Shown here piece by piece: positions 1 to 10,327 of a stretch of DNA of 64,000 nt. Source of the DNA: Pseudonocardia humida (GTDB lineage Bacteria; Actinomycetota; Actinomycetes; Mycobacteriales; Pseudonocardiaceae); NCBI RefSeq assembly GCF_023898865.1, contig NZ_JAGSOV010000022.1, positions 1 to 64,000 on the forward strand, in the 5' to 3' direction. The position numbers and the translations under genes were made by a program. The notes beneath the pieces are model-generated. The model had not been told where the DNA came from. It saw nothing but the letters and a program-made list of their open reading frames with translations, and ran no database searches. Positions within the stretch are counted from its first letter, which is position 1. Every line of letters begins with the position of its first letter.

Positions 1-2
1 GG

Positions 3-875
3 GCGGGAGGCCGTCCCCGCCTGATCAGTGACGACGACATCGCCTTCATCGTCACGACGGCCACCACCCGACCTACCAAGCTCGGGTGCCCCTTCACCCA
101 CTGGAGCCTGCGCAAACTGGTCGACTACCTGGGCCGCTGCCACGAGCGCCGGGTCGTGCTCAGTCGTGAGCGGCTGCGCCAGATCCTGCGCGAGCAGCAC
201 GTGTCGTTCCAGCGCACGCGCACCTGGAAGGAGTCCCGCGACCCGGACAAGGACGCCAAGCTCGACCGCATCGACGAGGTCACCACCCGGTTCCTGGACC
301 GCTGCTTCGCCTTCGACCAGTTCGGGCCGCTGTCCATCCGGCCGTGTCACGGCTCGAGCTGGGCACCCGAGTCGAAGCCGGCTCGGTTGCCGGCGACCTA
401 CACCCGCACGCACGGCATCCGCTACTTCCACGGCTGCTACAGCCTCGGCGATGACCAGCTCTGGGGCGTGACGCGGCGCCGCAAAGGCGCTGACCACAGC
501 CTGGCTGCTCTCAAGAGCATCCGAGCGGCCCGCCTGGACGGCGCCCCGATCTACGTGATCATGGACAACCTGTCGGCGAACAAGACCGCGAAGATCCGGG
601 CCTGGGCCGCAACGAACAACGTTGAGCTGTGTTTGACCCCAACCTATGCGTCCTGGGCCAACCCGATCGAGGCCCAGTTCGGGCCGCTGCGCAGCTTTGT
701 CATGGGCGCCTCGAACCACCCCAACCACCCGGCGCTGGCGCGCCGGTTGCAGGACTACCTGCGCTGGCGCAACGCCAACGCCCGCCATCCCGACGTCCTC
801 GCCGCCCAGCGACGTGAGCGGGCTCGGGTCCGCAGCGAACGCCAACGCCGCTGGGGCCGACCCGCGGCAGCCTGA
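3..875 (+). CDS. IS630-family transposase, 5' end outside window
   Basis: The reading frame is open from the first bases of the window to a TGA at 873-875, so the N-terminus lies upstream. The visible 290 residues begin with the end of a helix-turn-helix region (THWSLRKLVDYL, then SRERLRQIL) and continue into a DDE catalytic domain. The three acidic positions are readable: the first Asp in FDQFGPL, the second in IYVIMDNLSANK, and the Glu in NPIEAQFGPL. This order and spacing are those of IS630/Tc1-type transposases, which cut and paste at TA dinucleotides. The basic C-terminal tail (RVRSERQRRWGR) is usual. The frame is uninterrupted, so the element may be active. I could not define its terminal inverted repeat because the left end is missing. 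Confidence 0.85.
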   Translation, partial: AGGRPRLISDDDIAFIVTTATTRPTKLGCPFTHWSLRKLVDYLGRCHERRVVLSRERLRQILREQHVSFQRTRTWKESRDPDKDAKLDRIDEVTTRFLDRCFAFDQFGPLSIRPCHGSSWAPESKPARLPATYTRTHGIRYFHGCYSLGDDQLWGVTRRRKGADHSLAALKSIRAARLDGAPIYVIMDNLSANKTAKIRAWAATNNVELCLTPTYASWANPIEAQFGPLRSFVMGASNHPNHPALARRLQDYLRWRNANARHPDVLAAQRRERARVRSERQRRWGRPAAA

Positions 876-901
876 CCCGGTGGACCTATGTGGTCACCGC
901 A

Positions 902-2260
902 CTAGCCGTCCCCGCCGGGCAGCGCGAGCAGCAGCCGCCGGTACCACTCGACCCCGTCGAGCAGGTCGGCCACGCGCACGTGCTCGTCGGCGCCGTGGAT
1001 CGACGCGCGCTGCGCGCGGGACATCCGCAGCGGCGCGAACCGGTAGACGCGCTCGCAGATGCGGGTGAAGTGCCGGGCGTCGGCGCTGGCCATCATCACG
1101 TACGGCGTGGTCACGGCGTCCGGGAACACCGCGGCGGTGGTCGACTCCAGCAGCCCGAACGCCTCGTCCCACGGCGAGACCGGGCTCGGCTCGTGCCGCT
1201 CGACGACCTCGATCGAGATCCCGTCGTCGGCGATCGTGCGGCGCACGTGCGCGACGACGCCCGCGACGGTGTCGCCGACCATCACCCGCGCGTTCACCCC
1301 CGCGGTCGCGCCGGCCGCGATGACGTTGAGCGCCGGGCTGCCCGACAGGGTCGTGACCGCCAGCGTCGTGCGCACCATCGCCGCCGCCTCCGGGCCGGCG
1401 GCCAGCAGCAGTCGGGTGAGCAGGCGCGGCAGCCCGGTGAGCCGGGCCAGCAGCGGGCGCGCCGCCCGCGGGACGTGCGGGGTGATCCGGCGGAACAGCT
1501 CCAGGGTGGGCGCGGGGGCCCTGGCCGGCAGCGGGGCGCGTTCGAGCCGCAGGACGGCGCGCGCGATGCGCGCGGTCGGGCCCATCCGGGCGGGTGTCGA
1601 GGCGTGCCCGCCCGCTCCCTCGGCGCGCAGCAGCAGGGTGACGACGCCCTTCTCGGTGACGCCGACGACCGCGAGCGGCACCCGCAGCCCCGGCAGCGCA
1701 CCACCGGCGACGGCGCCGCCCTCGTCGAGCACGAACCACGGGCGCACCCCACGGCGTTCCAGCTCGTCGACGGCGTGCCGCGCCGACGTGCCCGCGACCT
1801 CCTCGTCGCCGCCGAAGCTGAGCCACACGTCGCGCGCCGGGACGCTCCCCCGGGCCAGCAGCGTCTCCACCGCCTCGCAGATCGTGACGAGCGGGCCCTT
1901 GTCGTCGAGCGTGCCGCGGCCCCACACCGCGCCGTCCGCGAGCTCCGCGCCGAACGGCGGGCGGCGCCAGTCGTCGGCGACCACCGGGACGACGTCGAGG
2001 TGGGCGACGAGCACGACGGGGTCGGCGGGCGAGCGGCCCGGCCAGCGGAACAGCAGCCCGTGCCCGGGCAGCGCGGTGAGCTCCAGCCGCTCGTGCAGCA
2101 GCGGGAACTGCGCGCGCAGTTCGGCCAGGAAGGCGTCGAAGACGGCGTGGTCGACCTGCGCGGGATCGCGGTCGCCGACCGTGGGGATGCGCACCAGCGC
2201 CCGCAGCTTGGCCACCGCCGGCGCGGCCTCCCGCCCGCTGCCGACCGACACCGACGCCAT
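902..2260 (-). CDS. M20-family metallopeptidase (ArgE/dipeptidase type)
   Basis: A 452-residue cytosolic zinc peptidase or amidohydrolase of the M20 family, which hydrolyses dipeptides or N-acyl amino acids. Metal-site motifs are in order: VAHLDVVP (His87, Asp89), GRGTLDDKG (bridging Asp119), GGDEEVAG (catalytic Glu153 and metal Glu154), and a late His in DARHFTR. The central dimerisation segment typical of the family lies between about residues 190 and 330. Length fits the carboxypeptidase S/succinyl-diaminopimelate desuccinylase branch. The ATG is followed by a normal soluble N-terminus without a signal peptide. It stands alone between the transposase and the SagB-like gene, so the substrate cannot be inferred. 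The family is sure, the exact reaction is not. Confidence 0.85.
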   Translation of the reverse strand: MASVSVGSGREAAPAVAKLRALVRIPTVGDRDPAQVDHAVFDAFLAELRAQFPLLHERLELTALPGHGLLFRWPGRSPADPVVLVAHLDVVPVVADDWRRPPFGAELADGAVWGRGTLDDKGPLVTICEAVETLLARGSVPARDVWLSFGGDEEVAGTSARHAVDELERRGVRPWFVLDEGGAVAGGALPGLRVPLAVVGVTEKGVVTLLLRAEGAGGHASTPARMGPTARIARAVLRLERAPLPARAPAPTLELFRRITPHVPRAARPLLARLTGLPRLLTRLLLAAGPEAAAMVRTTLAVTTLSGSPALNVIAAGATAGVNARVMVGDTVAGVVAHVRRTIADDGISIEVVERHEPSPVSPWDEAFGLLESTTAAVFPDAVTTPYVMMASADARHFTRICERVYRFAPLRMSRAQRASIHGADEHVRVADLLDGVEWYRRLLLALPGGDG

Positions 2261-2349
2261 CGGGGCACCCTACCCAGGACCCGCGCCCCGGCACCGGCCC
2301 TGGCGAGCCCCGGAGCCGGTCGCACGGGCGACGACGAGGACCCCGGCGG

Positions 2350-3930
2350 CTACCGGCGCTTGCCGAAGACGGTGACGAACATGTAGGCCTTGCCCTCGGC
2401 GTGCGGGGAGAAGAACTCGACCACCTCGTCGTCGAAGGACGTCGAGCCGACCGCGCCCAACCCCAGCGCGTGCGTGCCCAGGTGCAGCTTGCCGGCGTGC
2501 AGGGCGCCCTCGAGCTGGGCGAGGCGGTAGCCCCGGTTGCCGTAGTGGCCCAGGATCGCGGGCAGGTCGGCCAGGTAGTAGAGGTTCACGTGCGCGTCGC
2601 CCGCGTAGCGCTGGGCGGCCGCGATGCGGGTGGCCCGCTCGCGGAACTCCCCCGCGCGGACCAGCTCGACCGCACTCCGCCCCGGGTGGTGCAGGTAGAC
2701 GCCCGGTCTGAGCCCCTCGACGGCGTTGACGATGAGGTAGAGGTCGGTGAGCGGGGCGCCCGGGGTGAGCGCGTCGGAGGCCGTGCCGCGCGTGGACCGC
2801 TCCAGCAGGGTGGAGAACGCCTCGAACCCGATCTCGACGCCGGTGTCGTAGTTCCGGGTCGAGCGCCGCCGGAGGATGATCTCCTCCACGCCGCGCGGGT
2901 CGAGCCGCTCGGCGGGCAGCGGCCGCAGCTCGACCAGCTCACCCGTCGGCTCCGGGTCGGGCCGGCGCCACCGGCGCGAGCGCCACCGCGCGATCTCGGC
3001 GCCGCTGCCCAGCGAGGACGCGCGGTGCAGGTCGGTGATCGCGTGCCAGGTCACCTCGGCGGGTGAGAGCGGCCTGACCGGGAGGTCGAGGGGGCCCGCC
3101 GCGGGCGCGGGCGGCACCGGGGCGTAATCGCGGCCGAGCGCCACGAGCGCCACCGCGGCCTCCCGCTCCCCGTCGACCCCCAGCAGCGCCGCGACCAGCG
3201 GATCGGCGAAGCCGAGCACCAGCGCCGCGGGCACGCGCGCCGACGCCGCGACCGCGAGGACGTGCGAGAGCGACGTGCCGGCGTCCCAGTAGGCGTGCCG
3301 GTAGGCGCGCTCGCGGTAGCGCCACGAGTTGCGCCAGAACGTGCTGGTCACGGCCAGCACGACCGGCGCGGCGGCGATCGAGGGCTCGTCGCCGGTCGCC
3401 GCGGCGAGCGCGGCGCGGTGGTCGCCCGCGCGCAGCAGGCGCAGGCCGTGGTCGAGCGGGCTGTAGTGGTAGACGCCGGCGTCCAGGTCGGGCAGGTCGG
3501 CGCAGACGAAGTACAGCTCGAGGTGGTAGCGGGCCCCGGTGCCGCCCGCCGTGCGGTAGTGGTTCACGCGGCCGTCGCGGGTGGTGTAGGTGCGGTCGAG
3601 CTCGCCGTTGGTCAGCAGGCCGATCCGGCCGAGCAGCGCCCGGTCGGGCACGACGCGCGGCCCGGCCGCCTCCGACCCGACCGCGGCCAGGGCCTCCAGC
3701 GCCGGTGCCCCCGTCGCCGGCAGGTCGCGCGGCGGCTCGACCGAGGGCGGGGTCTCGTAGACCTTGTAGAGGATGGGCTTCATGCTCGCGTCGCGCTGCC
3801 AGATCGCCGGCGTCCGCGCGGCCGGATCGCCGATGCCGATGCGCTCGTCGCCCGGCGCGGCGTCGTCGAGCGCGTAGTACTTCGTCGCGTCGTGGAAGGC
3901 CATGGCCCGCTGGACGTCGTCGTTGGACAC
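2350..3930 (-). CDS. Two-domain SagB-like nitroreductase-fold oxidoreductase
   Basis: A 526-residue protein of the SagB/ThcOx branch of FMN-dependent nitroreductases, enzymes that in some peptide pathways oxidise azolines to azoles. Two tandem nitroreductase-like halves are visible. The first (about residues 1-265) has the N-terminal KYYALDD and PPSVEPPRDLP segments and a TFWRNSWRYRERAYRH stretch. The second starts at RRRSTRNYDTG (about residue 340) and has YAGDAHVNLYYLADL and LGTHALGLGAVGSTSF near the end. I use the GTG of VSNDDVQRAM; an upstream in-frame ATG at 3990 would add 20 residues of low-quality sequence and crowd the divergent gene at 4037. No precursor peptide, cyclodehydratase or lantibiotic gene is adjacent, so an azole-forming role is only a family possibility. 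Confidence 0.75.
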   Translation of the reverse strand: MSNDDVQRAMAFHDATKYYALDDAAPGDERIGIGDPAARTPAIWQRDASMKPILYKVYETPPSVEPPRDLPATGAPALEALAAVGSEAAGPRVVPDRALLGRIGLLTNGELDRTYTTRDGRVNHYRTAGGTGARYHLELYFVCADLPDLDAGVYHYSPLDHGLRLLRAGDHRAALAAATGDEPSIAAAPVVLAVTSTFWRNSWRYRERAYRHAYWDAGTSLSHVLAVAASARVPAALVLGFADPLVAALLGVDGEREAAVALVALGRDYAPVPPAPAAGPLDLPVRPLSPAEVTWHAITDLHRASSLGSGAEIARWRSRRWRRPDPEPTGELVELRPLPAERLDPRGVEEIILRRRSTRNYDTGVEIGFEAFSTLLERSTRGTASDALTPGAPLTDLYLIVNAVEGLRPGVYLHHPGRSAVELVRAGEFRERATRIAAAQRYAGDAHVNLYYLADLPAILGHYGNRGYRLAQLEGALHAGKLHLGTHALGLGAVGSTSFDDEVVEFFSPHAEGKAYMFVTVFGKRR

Positions 3931-4036
3931 CCGGCAAGTCTGCTCCCCGACCGCGCGCCGGAGCGGCGCCGGACCTGAGACCGGCGCCACCGCAGGGGCG
4001 TTCGCGCCGGTGCGGGGCGTGCCGGAGACTGATGCC

Positions 4037-5476
4037 GTGACGCCCCTTTTCGCCCGAATTGTCGTGCTGCTGTCCGGCGCGGCGATCCTGATCGTCGAGA
4101 CGCTCGCGACGCGGCTGGTCGCCCCCTACGTCGGGCTGACGCTCGAGTCCACCACCGCGGTCATCGGCGTGGCGCTGGCCGGTATCGCGGCCGGGGCGGC
4201 GCTGGGCGGGCGCTGGGCCGACGTGGTCGCGCCGACGCGGGTGGCGGCCGGTGCGCTCGCCGTCGGCGGGCTGGGCGTGCTCGCCGTGCAGCCCCTCGTG
4301 CGGGTGCTGGGCCCGGCGGTCGGGGCCGGGCCGGTCGCGGCCGTGCTGCTGGTGGCCGCCTCCACGCTGGCCCCGGTGGCCGCGCTGGCCATGGTGACCC
4401 CGGCCGTCACCCGCGCCCGGCTGCACAGCGTGGACGGCTCCGGCGCGGTGATCGGCCAGCTCTCCGCGGCCGGCACCCTCGGCTCGCTCGCCGGCACCTT
4501 CCTGACCGGCTTCGTGCTGGTCGCGCTGCTGCCGGTGTCGATGATCCTGCTCGTCACCGCGGGCTCCTGCCTGCTGCTGGCCATGGCCACCGCCACGTCG
4601 CGCACCCACGTCGCGCGGGTGGGCGGGGCCGCCGCGCTGCTCGCCGTGGCGCTGGTGGCGGTGCCCGGCCGCTGCGACGCCGACACCGTCCACCACTGCG
4701 CGCGCGTGGAGGCCGAGGGGCCCTCCACGCGGGTGCTCGTCCTCGACGACCTGCGGCACTCCGCGGTCGACCTGACCGACCCGCGGCGCCTGCAGTTCGC
4801 CTACACCCAGCGCTTCGCCGACGCCGTCGACACGGCCTTCCCCACAGACCGCGCCCTGGACGCGGTGCACCTCGGCGGGGGCGGGTTCACCATGCCGCGC
4901 TGGCTCGCCGCCACCCGCCCGGGCTCGACCTCGACCGTCCTGGAGGTCGACCGCGGCGTGGTCGAGCTGGGCCGTCGGGAGCTGGGCGTCGACGAGATCC
5001 CCGGGCTCGACGTCCGGATCGCCGACGCGCGCACGGCCCTCGCCGAGCTGCCCGCCGCGTCCGCCGACGTCGTCGTGGGCGACGCGTTCGGCGCCCGGCA
5101 GGTGCCGTGGCACCTGGCCACCACCGAGTTCGCCGGGCAGGTGCACCGCGTGCTGCGCCCCGACGGCGTCTACGTGCTCAACGTCATCGACGCCGACCCG
5201 ATGGCCCTGGTCGCGGCCGAGGCCGCCACCCTCGCCACCCGGTTCGGGCACCTCGCCCTGCTCGTGCGCCCCGACCAGCTCGCGCCGGGCGGGCGGGGCA
5301 ACGTCGTGCTGGTCGCCTCCGACCGCCCGCTCGACCTCACCGCGCTCGCCGAGCGCGCCGCGGCGCGCGGCGAGCCCGACTCGGTCGTCGGCGACGCCGG
5401 GGTGCGCGCGCTGGCCGCCGGGGCGAGCGTGCTCACCGACGACTACGCGCCGACCGACCAGCTGCTGGGAGGCTAG
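4037..5476 (+). CDS. Membrane-anchored spermidine-synthase-like protein
   Basis: A 479-residue fusion. Residues 1 to about 215 form a polytopic membrane region that starts with VVLLSGAAILIVETLATRLVAPYVG and resembles the transporter-like half of fused spermidine synthases. Residues about 225-479 are a methyltransferase-fold SpeE-like domain with HLGGGGFTMPRWL (nucleotide-binding glycine loop), VLEVDRGVVELGRRELG, and DVVVGDAFGARQVPWHLAT (the GDA segment near the active site). The usual polyamine-synthase GGGDG loop and catalytic Asp environment are modified, so true aminopropyl transfer is doubtful; many such fusions have no assigned reaction. The GTG start follows a GGAG by about 9 bases and clears the divergent SagB-like gene. 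An ATG five bases upstream is out of frame. Confidence 0.75.
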   Translation: MTPLFARIVVLLSGAAILIVETLATRLVAPYVGLTLESTTAVIGVALAGIAAGAALGGRWADVVAPTRVAAGALAVGGLGVLAVQPLVRVLGPAVGAGPVAAVLLVAASTLAPVAALAMVTPAVTRARLHSVDGSGAVIGQLSAAGTLGSLAGTFLTGFVLVALLPVSMILLVTAGSCLLLAMATATSRTHVARVGGAAALLAVALVAVPGRCDADTVHHCARVEAEGPSTRVLVLDDLRHSAVDLTDPRRLQFAYTQRFADAVDTAFPTDRALDAVHLGGGGFTMPRWLAATRPGSTSTVLEVDRGVVELGRRELGVDEIPGLDVRIADARTALAELPAASADVVVGDAFGARQVPWHLATTEFAGQVHRVLRPDGVYVLNVIDADPMALVAAEAATLATRFGHLALLVRPDQLAPGGRGNVVLVASDRPLDLTALAERAAARGEPDSVVGDAGVRALAAGASVLTDDYAPTDQLLGG

Positions 5477-5499
5477 CGGCTGGACACACCCAGCTCCGA

Positions 5500-5715
5500 G
5501 TCGATCGGTCGGCCACCCTGGCCGCGGGCGAGACCGTCATGAGCAGCATGGGCGTGGCCAACCGGGACGCCCGGGCGTTCGACGGCGCCGAGGACATGGA
5601 CCTCACCCGCTCCCCCAACCCGCACTTGAGCTTCGGCGCCGGGGCGCACTCGTGCCTCGGGCAGGCGCTCGCCCGCACCGAGCTGCAGGTGACCCTGGAG
5701 GTGCTGCTGCACCCG
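5500..5715 (+). pseudogene. Cytochrome P450 C-terminal remnant
   Basis: In this frame the translation reads ATLAAGETVMSSMGVANRD, then DLTRSPNPHLSFGAG, AHSCLGQALARTELQ and VTLEVLL. That is the last quarter of a bacterial P450: the ANRD segment before the heme loop, the heme-ligand loop FGAGAHSCLG with its Cys, and the following L-helix. Nothing upstream continues it: the spermidine-synthase-like gene ends at 5476, and no ExxR or I-helix region is present. At about 5712 the P450 sequence stops and, after a frame change, ferredoxin sequence begins. I read this as a deletion remnant of a P450 gene and not a working protein. Confidence 0.75.
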
Positions 5716-5716
5716 C

Positions 5717-5863
5717 GTCATGCTCGCGCCGGACGTCCTCGACCAGCGCGAGGACGACGGCGTCGTCGTGCTGCTGGAGGTCGAGCCCGAGCCGGGCGAC
5801 CACGCGAGCGTCCGCGAGGCCGCGAACGTCTGCCCGGCGGCCGCGATCACCGTCACCGACTGA
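5717..5863 (+). pseudogene. Ferredoxin C-terminal remnant fused to the P450 relic
   Basis: The frame reads VMLAPDVLDQREDDGVVVLL, then EVEPEPGDHASV and REAANVCPAAAITVTD, ending at a TGA. This is the C-terminal two thirds of the small 3Fe-4S/4Fe-4S ferredoxins that sit directly downstream of actinobacterial P450 genes: APDVFDQ-type segment, EDDG, REAA, and the last cluster cysteine in CPAAAI. The N-terminal part with the first two or three cysteines is absent, so a cluster could not form. Its position directly after the P450 tail suggests that one deletion removed the junction of a P450-ferredoxin pair. An ATG at 5720 exists, but translation of a 47-residue product is unlikely to be functional. 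Confidence 0.7.
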
Positions 5864-5880
5864 GCCGGGCCGACCCGCTC

Positions 5881-5921
5881 AGCTGTCCGGGACCTCGCCA
5901 CCCCGGAGGTCCCGGGCAGCT
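5881..5921 (+). terminator. Strong hairpin after the P450/ferredoxin remnant
   Basis: The arms 5881-5896 (AGCTGTCCGGGACCTC) and 5906-5921 (GAGGTCCCGGGCAGCT) pair over 16 positions with one G-U, around a 9-base loop. There is no T-run, which is common for terminators in high-GC actinobacteria. It probably ended the ancestral P450 operon and now insulates the siderophore gene downstream. The rest of 5922-6046 shows no convincing gene. Confidence 0.65.
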
Positions 5922-6046
5922 CGTGCAGAGGTCGAGCACGGCGCGGGCCGCCGGGTCGTCGATCGTCGTGGCGTCCCGGTGGACCTGCCCGGTAGGCGAA
6001 CCTGTCGTCGCGGGTTCCACGGGGACCAGAGGAGGGCTCCTTGCGC

Positions 6047-6065
6047 TGAGCGTAGGCATGCCTAA
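6047..6065 (+). promoter_or_regulatory. IdeR/DtxR-type iron box (moderate match)
   Basis: The 19-mer TGAGCGTAGGCATGCCTAA matches the consensus TTAGGTTAGGCTAACCTAA at 13 of 19 positions and contains the perfect palindrome TAGGCATGCCTA. It ends 9 bases before the ATG of the siderophore-interacting protein, where an iron-loaded repressor would block a short-leader promoter. The gene's function supports the reading. Confidence 0.5.
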
Positions 6066-6074
6066 GCTGAGCCG

Positions 6075-6917
6075 ATGAGCTCACGTCCCGCCGCGATGGC
6101 GGCCCGTGTCCTGCGCACCACCCCCGTCGCGCCGCACATGACCCGGATCACGTTCGGCGGCCCGGAGCTGACCCGGTTCGTCGGCGTCGGCCGCGACCAG
6201 GTCGTGCGCATGTTCTTCCCGCGGCCCGGGCAGCGCGAGCCGGTGATCCCCGACAGCGGCGACTGGTGGGAGACCTACCAGGCGATCCCGGAGGACCACC
6301 GCCCCGCGCTGCGCAACTACACGGTCCGCCGCTTCGACGCCGACGCCCTGGAGCTCGACGTCGACTTCGTGCTGCACGGCGACGAAGGGCCCGCCTCGGC
6401 GTGGGCGCTGCGCGCGGCCCCGGGCGACGTGGTCGGCGTCTGCCACGACGCGGCCAGCGCCGAGCCCCCCGCCGACACCGACTGGCTGCTGCTGGTCGCC
6501 GACGAGACCGGCCTGCCCGCCCTCTCCGTCATCCTCGAGGAACTGCCTGCGGGCCACCGGGCACTGGTCTACGTCGAGGTCGGCGGCCCCGAGGACGAGA
6601 TCGCGCTGGCCACCGGCCCGCACGTCGACCTGGTCTGGCTGCACCGCCAGGGCGTCACCGCGGGCCGCAGCGACATCGTCGTCCGCACCCTGCGCCAGGC
6701 GCGCCTGCCCGAGGGCCAGGTGTACGCCTGGGTGGCGGGCGAGTCCGGGATGGTCAAGGAGGTTCGCCGGCACCTGGTCCGCGACCTCGGCGTCGACAAG
6801 CGGCGCGTCGAGTTCTGCGGCTACTGGCTGCACAAGGTGCACGACGACAAGCGCTTCCTCGACGAGATGCAGGAGATGTACGCCGAGATGGACGAGATCG
6901 AGCAGCCCGCGAGCTAG
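6075..6917 (+). CDS. Siderophore-interacting FAD protein (ferric-siderophore reductase)
   Basis: A 280-residue cytosolic flavoprotein of the SIP/ViuB family, which reduces imported ferric siderophores with NAD(P)H to release iron. The N-terminal FAD-binding barrel runs to about residue 130 and contains the FAD motif RNYTVRRFD (residues 80-88). The C-terminal reductase lobe has LLVADETGLPAL, YAWVAGESGMVKEVRRHL and the diagnostic GYW in EFCGYWLHKVHDD. Length is typical. It is the first gene of a probable unit with the EntS-like exporter at 7005, and an iron-box-like palindrome precedes the ATG, so iron repression is expected. The ferric-siderophore importer that would feed it is about 27 kb away at 34-38 kb. 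Confidence 0.9.
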   Translation: MSSRPAAMAARVLRTTPVAPHMTRITFGGPELTRFVGVGRDQVVRMFFPRPGQREPVIPDSGDWWETYQAIPEDHRPALRNYTVRRFDADALELDVDFVLHGDEGPASAWALRAAPGDVVGVCHDAASAEPPADTDWLLLVADETGLPALSVILEELPAGHRALVYVEVGGPEDEIALATGPHVDLVWLHRQGVTAGRSDIVVRTLRQARLPEGQVYAWVAGESGMVKEVRRHLVRDLGVDKRRVEFCGYWLHKVHDDKRFLDEMQEMYAEMDEIEQPAS

Positions 6918-7004
6918 CGCTCACCCCGAGGTGATCACCGCGCCGGCTCCCGACCCGGTCCCGGCGGGCACCGCGCGGCCCCGGCCGGAGCGGACGGCCG
7001 CCCG

Positions 7005-8228
7005 ATGACCTCCCGGCCGCGGCGCCGCCTCCTGCTGGACCCGGCCCCGCTGCGCCACCGCGGCTTCCGCGCGGTGTTCGTGGCCCGCACCGTCTCGGTC
7101 TTCGGGCTGGGGTTCGTGCTCGTCGCGGTGCCGTTGCAGGTGTTCGCGCTGACCGGCTCGACCGCGGGTGTGGCCGGGGTGACCGCGGCCGTGGGGCTGT
7201 CCGCGCTCGTCGGCACCCTCGGCGGCGGCGTGCTGGCCGACCGCTACGACCGGCGCACCGTCATCCTGCTGGCCCGCGCCGGGGCCGGCCTGGGCTACGC
7301 CGGGCTCGCGGCCGGCGCGCTGGTGCCCGAGCCCGCGCTGTGGGCGATCTACCTGTGCGGCGTCGTCGACGGGCTGTGCGGCGGGATCTCCTCGACCGCG
7401 CTGATGTCGGCCACCCCGCAGCTGGTCCCGAAGGAGCAGCTGGCCGCCGCCGGTGCGCTGATGGCGTTGATGGTCAACATCGGTGCGGTGGCCGCGCCCG
7501 CGCTGGGCGGTGTGCTGGTCGCAGCGGGCGGCTTCGCGGCCAACTACGCGGTCTGCACGGCGACCGCGGTGGTGACCGTGACCAGCCTGCTGCGGCTGCC
7601 GCCGCTGCCGCCGGAAGGCGGCGGCGAGCCCGCGGTGCGGCTGCTCGCCGACGGGGCCCGGTTCGCCGTGCGGGACGCCCGGGTGGGCCCGGTGCTCGCG
7701 CTCGGCCTGGTGGGGATGGCCACCGCGGGCTGGACGGTCCTGCTGCCCGAGTACGCCGCGGACGTCCTGGGCGCCGGGCCGGAGCTGGTCGGGGTGCTCT
7801 ACGCGGCTCCCGCCGTGGGCGCGTTGCTGGGCTCGCTGGTCAGCGGCTGGACCGGCACCGTGCACGGGGTCGGGCGGGCCCTGCTCGGCGCCGCGCTGCT
7901 GGCCGCCCTGGGCATGGCGGCCGCGGGCGCGGTGGGCGCGGCCCTCCCGGCCGCGGTCGCGCTGGCGGCGTTCGGCCTGGGACGGTCCAGCGGCGACATC
8001 CTGCGCTACGCCGCCGTGCTGGAGGCCGCGCCGGACCGGTTGCGCGGACGGGTGTCGGCGGTGTGGACCGCGCAGGTGCTCGGCGCCGCCGCCACCGGCG
8101 CGGCCACGGCGGCCGCGGTCGCCGCCGTGGTGCCGACCCGCTGGGCGCTGGCGGTGTACGGCGTGATGGGGATCGTGCTGACCGCGCTCGTCGCCACCCT
8201 GCCCGGGCTGCGCCGGTTGCGCCGCTGA
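7005..8228 (+). CDS. EntS-like MFS siderophore exporter
   Basis: A 407-residue twelve-helix major facilitator protein. Several segments recall E. coli EntS, the enterobactin exporter: FRAVFVARTVSVFGLG near the start, the loop 2-3 signature GGVLADRYDRRTVILLARA, the LVPEPALWAIYL helix, SATPQLVPKEQLAAAGA, and RLRGRVSAVWTAQ in the loop between helices 10 and 11. It follows the siderophore-interacting protein by 87 bases in the same direction, which supports a siderophore role. No siderophore biosynthesis gene is in the window, so the exported compound is unknown, and general drug export cannot be excluded. The ATG lacks a clear ribosome site, so the start is less certain. Confidence 0.75.
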   Translation: MTSRPRRRLLLDPAPLRHRGFRAVFVARTVSVFGLGFVLVAVPLQVFALTGSTAGVAGVTAAVGLSALVGTLGGGVLADRYDRRTVILLARAGAGLGYAGLAAGALVPEPALWAIYLCGVVDGLCGGISSTALMSATPQLVPKEQLAAAGALMALMVNIGAVAAPALGGVLVAAGGFAANYAVCTATAVVTVTSLLRLPPLPPEGGGEPAVRLLADGARFAVRDARVGPVLALGLVGMATAGWTVLLPEYAADVLGAGPELVGVLYAAPAVGALLGSLVSGWTGTVHGVGRALLGAALLAALGMAAAGAVGAALPAAVALAAFGLGRSSGDILRYAAVLEAAPDRLRGRVSAVWTAQVLGAAATGAATAAAVAAVVPTRWALAVYGVMGIVLTALVATLPGLRRLRR

Positions 8229-8234
8229 CGACGC

Positions 8235-10323
<2,089 letters not shown>

Positions 10324-10327
<4 letters not shown>

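Noticed and set aside
5997-6010. A 14-base match CGAACCTGTCGTCG to the left arm of the 69-base palindrome
   Set aside because: Several 14-base matches are expected by chance in 64 kb, and the surrounding bases do not continue the similarity.
5853-6059. A minus-strand 68-codon frame containing ATTIDDPAARAVLDLC
   Set aside because: It overlaps the terminator hairpin and the iron-box-like site, lacks a ribosome site, and matches no family I can name.
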